Shown one piece after another: positions 55,031 through 64,000 of a stretch of DNA of 64,000 bases (position 1 is the stretch's first letter; every line of letters begins with the position of its first letter). The notes below the pieces were generated by a model. The model did not search any database, was not told where the DNA came from, and saw only the letters and a list, made by a program, of their open reading frames with translations. The DNA is taken from NCBI GenBank assembly GCA_029204225.1, contig CM055109.1, positions 43,213,054-43,277,053 on the forward strand, given 5' to 3'. This DNA comes from Diphasiastrum complanatum (lineage: Eukaryota; Streptophyta; Lycopodiopsida; Lycopodiales; Lycopodiaceae). Both the position numbers and the translations under genes were made by a program.

Positions 55031-56461
55031 TCATGATTGCTCTATTATCTGAACAATTCCACCCAAATCTTTGCTTTTGATTTGTCTTTTACGTCTCTGG
55101 ACAAACATACATTAATCAGATTACATTTAGTGATCTGAATATTGACAAAAAAGATAATGAATACAAATTAATATACAAATCCACATACCAATTTTCCATC
55201 CAATATAAAGCTGAAATATTCGGGGATATCTTGCTGTAAAAGTGTCAATTCTGTTCTAATGTAGAATAAGGTCCAGTCTTGCTCAACCTCAATAGTAGTA
55301 AGTAAATCCCCATTTGCCATGATATCAATGCATATATGATCAGTGTGTCCAATGCTCTCTAGATCTTGATCTAATGGGGCCCAAGTACCATTGTGTCCTT
55401 TCCATCTCTGATAATGAAACACCATACTAAGCATTTGCTTTTCTATACTGTATCTAAATGATATGGATTGATGTTTGATTCTACAAGAAATATCTGCAAT
55501 GGATCTTATATCCCAACCATTGTCCATGAATTTGAATAAAAAATCATTTGATAGATTTTTGCAATCAAACAATGTGGGAGTTCGATACACTTCCGTGTTT
55601 GAAAAAGAGCTGACAAACAATGACATTGGAACAAACCAGCTTAAGTGCACATTTCTTGATCCAGTACTAGTTTTGAGTGACTTTTGTACATCATTATATA
55701 GCTTGGAACGAAAACATTTTATTATATTGTCGTTGACTGCAATTCACCACACGTTATCTTGAAAATTAGGTAGAGGTATACACTCTAGTTTTCTCATTCC
55801 TCCATTTGTGTCTGGAATATACATAGCATCATAAAAAAATATTCCAGAATCTGCAAGTTCTTTTGTCGTTTGTTCTCTGTATTGCAATTTGCCAATTTCT
55901 GAATGGATGACATCTATAATACCTGAAAGAGACGCCACAGGTTTCCATTCATGTATATTTGAAGGATATAGACCTGCAATACAAAATCATAATAAACTCT
56001 GATTCATAAATACGATTACGTTTTAAAAATGACAAGCAATTCAAAAAATTAAGATACTTACAATTACACTTTAAAAAAATCATGTGAATTTACAGCCTCC
56101 ACATTAAGTTCTGAATGCATATAAACATGTTGAATAAGCACCTCTGAAATGGTTTGTCCTTCTGGAGAAACTTTGAAATCAATAATCCACCCTTCCAATA
56201 AGATCTATATGTATGCTTGGCCTTTTTCTTTTGGCGAAAAGCCCCTCTCGCCGATGGATGCATCAGTACCCAAGAAGCCTTATGATATTCACGAGCAATC
56301 CATGTGCCATCGTTTTCCCTCTCATTATAAAAAATTGCAGAGCATATCAAGGATCTCGGTCTCCTTCTCATCACCATAGCTTGAAGAGTCTCACGTTTGA
56401 ACTTGTCAATATGAGAGTCCAGAGTATAATAGGCACCAAACCTATTTGTGAGTCCCAAGAT
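55031..56461 (-). pseudogene. unrecognised spliced gene, broken by frameshifts and a stop
   Basis: Minus-strand exons about 56461-56062, 55973-55189 and 55096-55031. Introns have GTAAGT...TTGCAG and GTATGT...GTCCAG borders and preserve phase. Exon 2 carries GIIDVIHSEIGKLQ, YDAMYIPDTNGGMRKLECIP, HLSWFVPMSLF and NLSNDFLFKFMDNGWDIRSI, and ends FSFILDGKL; exon 3 adds RRKRQIKSKDLGGIVQ and a stop. A TGA at 55746-55744 interrupts exon 2, and exon 1 changes frame twice (near 56200 and in a run of seven T at 56073-56079), where GWIIDFKVSPEGQTISEVLI lies in a second frame. I do not recognise the family. It converges on the Ulp1-like gene with 165 bp between stops. Its 5' end may be lost at the Copia fragment at 56695. 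Confidence 0.55.
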
Positions 56462-56694
56462 AATTTTAACTTGAGGTTAACCCAAGCAATTTAGTCAACC
56501 AGTCATCGTGCACGCCAGTCAATAGTATGCTTCCAATCTACCGGACCCGAAATTCAAATTTGCCCAAACATGAATTGTGTTTTCGGGTCAGGCGAGTTAT
56601 GTTACATAGAAGCCACTATGTCAAGAACCGATTGGGCCACATGGACATAAACAGTGAGGAAAAAAACAAAAAAAACTCGTAACAAACGGCCCTT

Positions 56695-57320
56695 CTAAGT
56701 TTGCGAACTCCTGTAATGTATGTTGTAAGTCTGATTAGTCAATTCATGTCATCACCCACTATGGATCATTGGAACGTCGCAAAGAAAATTTTGAGGTACG
56801 TGAATGGTACACCTAACTTTGGCTTGGTCTACAAAAGACAAAGTACTTTACCTAAGTTGCAAGGCTATGTTGATGCTTATTGGGCAGGAAATGTAGAAAG
56901 TCAACAATAGGTTATGCTTTCAATTTGGGTAGCGGTTGTTTTCCATGGTCTAGCAAGAAGCAGGACACCATTTTTCTTTCTTCTACAGAAGCTGAATATA
57001 AAGCGTTAACTTTTGCTACTTAGGAAGCTATTTGGCTACGTAAGTTGTTGAGTGAGATTGGCATGAAACATGTACATCCTACTATTATTTTCTGTGATAG
57101 CCAAAGTGGGATACAGTTGGCTGAGAATCACATTTTTCACGTGAGAACAAAACATATTGAAGTGAAATATCACTGTGTGTGTGAAAAGCCACAATCTGAA
57201 GATATAAGTATTACACATTGTTCTACGATGTTACAAGTTGCTGATATATTTACGAAAGCTTTAAGTAAAGAAAAGTTTGAAATTTTTAGAGCTAAACTTG
57301 GCTTAGATTTGGTTATGTAA
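56695..57320 (+). pseudogene. Copia RT end and RNase H relic
   Basis: Reads LRTPVMYVVSLISQFMSSPT, AKKILRYVNGTPNFGLVY, GYVDAYWAGN (one substitution in the D-A-D-W motif), a frame-disrupted middle (about 56905-57015), then ATQEAIWLRKLLSEIG, FCDSQSGIQLAENHIFHVRT and VADIFTKALSKEKFEIFRAK, stop at 57320. An LTR may start at 57353 (TGTTTCATGAATAG) but I could not confirm it. Confidence 0.88.
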
Positions 57321-57659
57321 TAAGCTTTTACTTATGATACTATCATGGAGGTATGTTTCATGAATAGAGTAAACCTTAAAATAAAGAGAGACATTGATAA
57401 TTGAGGAAGAGAGTTCAAATAACAATGATTGACTTATGCAGTACTTTCTAATTTTGACGGTACCATGTGTGCCCAGTTCTACAATTATCGAGCCTTCTTT
57501 CTTTTACGAGCCCTTTGAGTTCTCTTAACCAATTTTATCTTTGTACTTGCTAAGTATTGCGTATAAATAGTTGTGTGCGAGCAATTTCATCACGTCTTGT
57601 CTTGAAGCACTTGATGGTGTGCTATGGTGATTGAATCGGTCGTTTTTATAGCGTAATGT

Positions 57660-60275
57660 CAACTTGGATTACTGCCGATTATGATAAATATATGTGATAA
57701 ATAGAGTTATATATCAATTCATGCAAAAAATGGAATAAATGATGTCCCAGAAAAACCGTCATTTATTCTAGTTTATATAACAGTTTTTCAAGAGCCGTCA
57801 TTTATGCCAAAATTACGTTTGATACATGTCGCTAATATGTATTAGTGTTGAATCCGACAATATAGAATATGTCAATAGGTATAATATACCATGTATAACC
57901 CAAGTCGGTAATTTACACATGAATGGATGGATTATTGAATATTATGATAAATATATGTGATACATAGACTTAAATATGAATTCATGGAATAAATGGAATA
58001 AATGACGGCCTAGAAAACCGTTATTTATTCTAGTTTATATGAAAGTTTCTCAGAAGCCGTCATATATGCCAAAAATTGCTTTTTTTTTTTTAAAGTTTTA
58101 TGGTTTCAAGTTTAGATGGGTGGGCAGATAAAAGTTGTAAGATGGATATCATAGTATAACATACCTTTAAATTGTTATAAGTGTGTCATATATTGTGTGA
58201 TACATGTCGATGATATGTATTAGCGTTGCATCCGACAATATAGAACATGTCGATATGTATAATATCCCATGTATAACAAAAGTAGATAAATTTACACATG
58301 ATTACTGCCTATTCTGAGAAACATATGTGATACATAGACTTAAATATCAATTCATGCAAAAAATGGAATAAATGACGGTCTAGAAAATCGTCATTTATTT
58401 TGGTTTATATGACGGTTTTTTAGAAGCCGTCATTTATGCCAAAAATTACATGTTTTTGAAGTTTTATGGCTTCATGTGTAGATAAGTGGGCAAATAAATA
58501 GATATGATAGTATAACATGCCTTTAAATTGATATATTTGTGTTATATATTGTTTGATACACGTCAATGATATCTATTAATGTTGAATCCGACAATTTAGA
58601 ATACGTGGATAGGTATAATATCCCATGTATAACCCAAGTAGGTAAATTTACCCATGAATGGATGGATTACTGCCTATTATGATAAGTATATGTGATACAT
58701 AGACTTAAATATCAATTCATGCAAAAAATGAAATAAATGATGGCCTAGAAGATTGTCATTTGTTCTGGTTTATATGACAATTTTTCAAAAGTCGTCATGT
58801 ATGCGAAAAATTACATTTTTTTGAAGTTTTATGGCTTCATGTGTAGATAAGTGTGCAAATTAAAGTTGTTAGATGAATATGATAGTATAACATGCCTTTA
58901 AATTGATATAAGTGTGTCATGTATTGTTTGATAAACGTTGATGATATGAATTAGTGTTGAACCAACAATACAGAACACATCTATAGGTATAATATACCAT
59001 GTATAATCCAAGAAGGTAAATTTACACATGAATGGATGGATTACTGCCTATCATGATAAGTATATGTGATACATAAACTTAAATATCAATTCATGCAAAA
59101 AATGAAATAAATGATGGTCTCAAAAATCGTCATTTATTCTGGTTTATATGACAGTTTTTTAGAAGCCGTCATTTATGCCAAAAATTTCTTTTTTTTTGAA
59201 GTTTTATAGTTTCATGTGTAGATAAGTGGGCAAATAAAAGTTGTTAAATGGAAATGATAGTATAACATGCCTTTAAATTGATATAAGTGTGTCATATATT
59301 GTTTCAATACACGTCGATTAGAACACGTCGATAGGTATAATATACCATGTATTATCCAAGTAGGATTATTCACACATGAATGGATGGATTACTACCTATT
59401 ATGATAATTATATGTAATACATATACATAAATATCAATTCATGCAAAAGAAACTGGAATAAATTGACCGCCTCAAAAACCGTCATTTATTCTAGTTTATA
59501 TGACAGTTTATCAAAAGCCGTCATTTAGCCAAAAATTACATTTTTTTGAAGATTTATAGCTTCATGTGTAGATAAGTGGGCAAATAAAATTTGTTAGATG
59601 GATATGATAGTATAACATGCCTTCAAATTGATATAAGTTTGTCATATATTGTTTGATACACGTCGATGATACGTATTAGTGTTAAATTCAACAGCTTAGA
59701 ACATGTCAATAGGTATAATATCCCATGCATAACCCAAGTAAATTTACACATGAATGGATGGATTACTGTCTATTATGATAAATATATGTGATAAATAGAC
59801 TTATATATCGATTTACAGAAAAAATGGAATAAATGATGACCTAGAAAAACCGTCATTTATTCTGGTTTATAAGGCAGTTTTTCAAGAGCCGTCATTTATG
59901 CCAAAATTACGTTTTTTTAAAGTTTTATGGCTAGATAAGTGGGCAAATAAAAGTACTTAGATGGATATGATGATATAACATGCCTTTAAATCGAGATAAG
60001 TGTGTCATATATTGTTTGATACACGTTGATGATATGTATTAGTGTTGAACCAACAATATAGAACACATTGATAGGTATAATATCCCATGCATCACCCAAG
60101 TAGGTAAATTTGCACATGATTACTGCCTACGCTGTTAAATATATGTGATACATAGACTTAAATATGAATTCATGCAAAAAATGGAATAAATGACGACCTA
60201 GAAAACTGTTATTTATTCTAGTTTATATGACATTTTTTTAGAAGCCTTAATTTATGCCAAAAATTACATTTTCTA
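57660..60275. repeat. eight-copy ~365-bp tandem repeat (satellite-like) with internal palindrome
   Basis: The word TATGTGATA(C)ATAG marks copies at 57691, 57954, 58324, 58689, 59063, 59411, 59785 and 60142; spacings are 263, 370, 365, 374, 348, 374 and 357 bp. Each copy holds AATAAATGACGG-x9-CCGTCATTTATT or a decayed form, followed about 35 bp later by another CCGTCATTTAT. The copies also share GGCAAATAAAAGTTGTTAGA and AGTATAACATGCCTTTAAAT. No ORFs are present. The first interval is a deletion. Confidence 0.95.
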
Positions 60276-60526
60276 TGAAGCCTTTTTATAAAATGGGGAA
60301 GGCCCTTGCCCCTCAATCTTATTGGCTAATATTCACAATGATCCTATCCATTCATCTTGGACCCAACTTGATCCAAGGGTCCACAAAAAGTACATTCGAA
60401 ATCACAAGATTCATGTGAGTCCCAATTTGGACTCAACTCTAAAAAGTGATTTCTAAGTTTAAAAATGACATTGGGACATTTGGGTGAAGATGTACTCGGT
60501 TCTGGATCTGATCCATATTGACATGC

Positions 60527-61802
60527 CTAGCAGTCAATAGTTGCTAATGCATCTGTCCATCTCATGATATTCGTCTCTGAATGATAGTGACCTCCCTTGG
60601 ATGGCCTTGGGCGATCAATCGTATGATCTGTCGTGGATGATCCGTCATCAGCCTTGGGTGCAATAGGTTTCATCGCCCATGTGGTTGGATCTACCTTTAC
60701 AGCTTGTTCTATGTTCTCGAAGGTGAGTTTCCCTGTACCCCAATTGTATACTACTTGCGCAGTCCTCACCCATGGTCTTCCCAGTAAAACACGGTATGCA
60801 GATGGAGATTCAGGTATATCCATGACCACAAAAGTAATCACAAACTACATGCCTGCTATCTTTACGGGAATATCGGCAACTACACCTTTTGGTTTCACAT
60901 AGGATTGATCTGATAGCTTGATGGTGAATCTTGTTGGCTTCAATCCTCGTAAACCTCATTTTTTAGTACAAAGTAGTGGAGATCAGATTGACACCTGATC
61001 CTCCATCTACCATTGTCACCTCATCCTCGTATCTCTTGTGTTTGATTGGCAAAGTGATGTTGTGTTCCTCACTTTCAACATGCTGCTCCGATGTGGAGGA
61101 CGTTACTTGTTTCATCATAGCCCGTACAATATATGGGCTCAGGTGCTACTGGCTCCTCATCCGCTTTGGCCCATTCAGCTAGAAGGCTTTTCACTTGTGG
61201 TGCAATCCGTAGTAGTTCTCCGAGTGGTAAACTAACATGGCTTGACAACAAAAGTGTGAGCCTTTCAATGCATGGTTCCTCGGGCTCCACCATGTGAAAA
61301 GGTGGTTCATATTGATGCAACCGATCATTCTGATCAGTGCTCAGTGGTAAGCCCGCTTGCGGTTCCCATTCGATGCCCACTGGAGGTTCTATGGGATTGT
61401 CACGTTCTCTTCCCTCACATTTGGATATGGCGCTGAAGTTGAGGGTTGGTCGTCAGTGACTGATGGTGGTGGTGAGGGAGCCACTTCCTTCCTCTTTTGT
61501 GCTTGCATAACAACTAACACAGGAGCGTGGTCTTGTCGACCTTTTGATGACATCCCTGTTGGAACTGTTGGTTGCTGTATGGTAATGAGGTTAAGAGGTG
61601 CACTGGTTCCAGGTTTAAATATACAATTCTTGAAACAGTGTCCATAACCGCAATCTCGACAGGAGGTTGTATATTGTCCCTTGTAGGGACATTCTGCAAT
61701 CCTATGTCCTTCGCCGCATCCGTAGCAACCGTAATTTCTTCCACCTTGACATTGAGTTTGAGTTGCATAGGCTGAAATATATTCATTTATGGCAGGATCC
61801 AT
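60527..61802 (-). pseudogene. Gypsy protease region and second zinc-knuckle pair
   Basis: Minus-strand order: the Cys-rich segment CYGCGEGHRIAEC (CX2CX4HX4C) then CRDCGYGHCFKNC near 61690-61640, an acidic/proline linker, then the retropepsin motif MVDGGSGVNLI (about 61012-60985) and the flap-to-end segment VLLGRPWVRTAQVVYNWGTG (about 60780). The active-site D-G-G form is typical for the aspartic protease of Tat/Athila-like Gypsy elements. Several stops and frameshifts occur (for example near 61385). No RT follows; the similarity ends at about 60520. Confidence 0.75.
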
Positions 61803-61891
61803 AAATGGTTCATTTGGTCCATACCACTGCTGCTACTCAGGTTGAGGTGGCATTTGCATCTCTTGTTCCGCTGCTGTCAAGTTTACATGGG

Positions 61892-62287
61892 TCACTTGTT
61901 GATTGGCTGGCCCTGGTGGAGCAGGTAAGGCCATGCGTTGTGGTTGATTGGGTGTGCCATACCTTGGTGCCACGTTAGCCCTTGATGATAAGGATAAGAA
62001 GTCTGATAAGGACTTCTCTTCTGTTGAACAACCCTAGGGTTAAACGGGCAAAATGTCATATCGTGCGATGTTGCATTGCACAGATGGCAGATTCTATGTG
62101 TCAGTCTCAAATTTTGCTTTAGGACTGGACACTCGTTTGCTATATGGTATTGCATGCATACTGAACACCATACATTTTCTCGTCGAGGATACTGCAGCTG
62201 GTTTGGTTCCGGTTGATGTAGAGTTATTGCTACAGTTCCCTGTACCGCCTTCAGTTTCTGGTCAAACTGCGCCTTAAGTTGCTCCAT
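61892..62287 (-). pseudogene. Gypsy gag C-terminal region with first zinc-knuckle pair
   Basis: An open 131-codon minus-strand frame: EQLKAQFDQKLKAVQ, then WCSVCMQYHIANECP and ICHLCNATSHDMTFCP (two CX2CX4HX4C knuckles), then a QTSYPYHQGL linker. With the knuckles at 61640-61690 the gag would carry four, an unusual number. Confidence 0.8.
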
Positions 62288-62289
62288 CT

Positions 62290-63268
62290 ACTGTTTGTGT
62301 AATTTTGTCATTTGCTCCAACAGCAGTTTTGTGGATAGAGCGGATGTTCTTGATGATAATGATGCAATCGAGGGAGTAGGAGTGTGGGTGGAAGGATATT
62401 CGTCGTCAGATCTCTCATCCTCTTCCATGATGGCATCTTCCATCGCTTCTTGTAGAGTAGCGTACTACTCCCGTCGTTTCAGTTCTCTTCTGATGCTTCG
62501 TGGTAATCTGGCTAGGAACTAGATGATCACCGCATGATTGGGAGTCAGGGTTGCACTACACTCTAATCGTAGATGTTTGACCCGTTCAATATAGTCCTGG
62601 ACCCTTTCTCGTTTTTCCATCTTAACTTTGCTCAGCAGGAGAAACGGGTCTCCAGAAATTTTCTGGTTTAAAGCGCGTAATGAGAGTCGCTGTAACCGCT
62701 TCCCAGGTGGATCTTTCTTCCTCTGACAGGTTGAAAACCCAATCCTGAGCCACTGCTAGTAAGGACATAAGGAATAGCATCAACTTCTCCATAGGTGTCC
62801 GTACGTTGTAGATTTCACAAACTTGCTCGTAGATCTGGAGGAATCAGATGAGATCTGATGATCCGTTGTATTTTGGTATCTCCATCCATGGTGCTCTCTG
62901 AACTGCTTGCAAGGGTGCGACAAGTACGGGTTGGCCCATTGGATCCATTGGTGCTGGTTCCAGTTCTGCCTCTTGTTGCACAGTTGCTAATCTGGGAAGG
63001 TGTGGTGCTTGATTTGCTATCCTTCGTGCTATTGATCGTCCCGATCTCAGATTCATCTGATGGTGGGTTCCAAAGTGATTGGACTTTACTTATACAGTAG
63101 GATGCAGTCTGGATCTTCAAGGATCTGATCGATCTGATCGGCCTTAGTGAATTTTAGACCTTTTACGGTGGTTTTTCCTTGATAACTTTTTACTCCTTGC
63201 AATGATTGACCTGAGATTTTGACAGTAGCTAGATCTGATGCAGATCTTTCCACTGATCTAGTCTGCAA
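62290..63268 (-). pseudogene. Gypsy gag N-terminal region
   Basis: Minus-strand segments: KFTKADQIDQILEDPDCILLYK (about 63140-63089), MNLRSGRSIARRIANQ (63056), PWMEIPKYNGSSDLI (stop after), FLQIYEQVCEIYNV, MEKLMLFLMSLLAVAQDWVF and STWEAVTATLITRF (about 62690), then, after a frameshift, RERVQDYIERVKHLRLEC. This is the retrotrans_gag pattern. Confidence 0.75.
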
Positions 63269-64000
63269 GAGTTATCTTGTGCGAGGGTTGGCTGTGTGAG
63301 GGTTCTTCATCTGTTTTTGCAGGTAACAAACTTGAGATCTTTCATATCTCTAGGAAGTAACTCTCTCAAGGTTCACAGTAGGTAGATCTGGGTCAAATCT
63401 CACTATAGAATTTTCTACGAGAGTTAACTCTCGCAAGAAGTGAAAATTTTACTGTCTACGAGGGTTTTTGCTTGATCTTCATACTAATGCACATGCTTCA
63501 TCACTGATGTAATTTGACATTCTAAATCGATTGAGAGGGTCTGCAAGAGTTCTTACTAGAAGGATTTGCTGGATCTTTTTCTGCTCACTAGAATCAAACT
63601 AACTCTCGCAAGCTCTTTTGTGTCCTTGACTCACTGAGATCGAACTTCAGAATCCTCTACAAGAGTTCTTAACCACTAGAACTAAAAATTTCAATGTCTG
63701 CGAGGGTTCATTGGTACTTTCTCATCTTTTTTTCACTGGGATTTCTCGCACATGCACTTATACATCAAACCAGCTCTCGCAAGCTTTTCTGTGTCCTAGT
63801 CTCACTGAGATGGAACTTCAGAGGGCTCTATGAGAGTTCTTATGAAGATTTGAATTTTTTTTGGATTTTTTCAAGGGTTTTTTATGATTTTCCTCTGATT
63901 TTTACAATTTGCTTGGAACCAACTCTCGCAGGCTTCTATGCAGGTCTGGGACAGTACCCTGGAGCTGCTGCCAGTCATGCAAGGGTTAATTTCCACTGAT
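63269..64000 (-). mobile_element. leader of the right-edge Gypsy element, with internal repeats
   Basis: Words such as CTCTCGCAAG and AGAGTTCTTA recur. A block CTCGCAAGCTCTTTTGTGTC at about 63605 recurs at about 63775 with TCACTGAGAT-GAACTTCAGA following in both. It corresponds in position to the 8450-9680 leader of the related element. The LTR must lie beyond 64000. Confidence 0.6.

Noticed and set aside
55475-55762. 95-codon plus-strand ORF
   Set aside because: It is antisense to exon 2 of the minus-strand spliced gene, which has splice sites supporting its strand.
60633-62522. Plus-strand ORFs across the Gypsy relic
   Set aside because: They are antisense to the gag-protease frames, whose zinc knuckles and protease motif settle the strand.

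Overview
This window looks like a stretch of a large, repeat-rich land-plant nuclear genome. The evidence is many decayed Copia (Ty1) elements with plant primer-binding sites (TGGTATCAGAGC, initiator Met tRNA), Tat/Athila-like Gypsy relics (tRNA-Asp type site), a chromovirus fragment, CACTA-type and MITE-like insertions, long (CT)n tracts, and spliced genes with GTAAGT...CAG introns and TATA promoters. A Cry-like (delta-endotoxin-like) gene in a plant context suggests a fern or another seed-free plant; this is inference, not proof.

Layout. 1-3.3 kb: minus-strand Copia with its 3' LTR start and a ~380 bp MITE nested in the RNase H region. 4.5-6.8 kb: small repeats and Copia scraps. 6.8-10.1 kb: minus-strand Gypsy element without visible reverse transcriptase. 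10.1-11.95 kb: Copia fragments. 11.99-12.27 kb: seven 13-bp palindromes at 41-42 bp (first gap 63 bp) spacing. 12.5-15.5 kb: AT-rich DNA and a Copia relic carrying a second ~380 bp insertion. 15.9-17.6 kb: an intact Cry-like gene with TATA box and a probable 5'UTR intron. 18.6-22.6 kb: a 4-kb degenerate 30-bp repeat domain with ~1.77 kb higher-order duplication, then (CT)94. 22.9-32.1 kb: three Copia elements. 32.1-32.9 kb: CACTA transposase relic. 34-38.6 kb: LTRs, including a short LTR-gag-LTR deletion element. 38.6-39.5 kb: minus-strand Copia end.

39.7-41.8 kb: the most unusual gene, an intact 420-codon ORF that starts with a histone H3 tail (ARTKQTARR), continues through about 315 residues of RS-, Q- and P-rich sequence, and ends in a complete H3 fold. 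Directly downstream lies a 70-bp palindromic minisatellite. 43.7-46 kb: chromovirus integrase/chromodomain joined to a Copia RNase H tail, LTR, primer site and gag start. 48-53 kb: Gypsy gag relic, LTR, and a long Copia gag-protease ORF with a mutated protease aspartate.

53.05-56.5 kb: a cluster that the retroelements do not explain. A dense E-box/G-box region with TATA boxes facing both ways separates a minus-strand 5' exon from a plus-strand four-exon gene that ends in a Ulp1 (C48)-like peptidase motif; a spliced, now broken, unrecognised gene runs convergently. It may be a multi-gene DNA transposon or a host locus cut by Copia insertions. 56.7-57.3 kb: Copia RNase H. 57.7-60.3 kb: eight-copy ~365 bp tandem repeat with an internal inverted repeat. 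60.5-64 kb: Gypsy gag-protease relic, related to the 6.8-10.1 kb element, running off the window.

Only two long genes look intact and host-like (the Cry-like gene and the H3-fold gene), plus the spliced Ulp1-like model. Nearly all other coding sequence is transposon debris.
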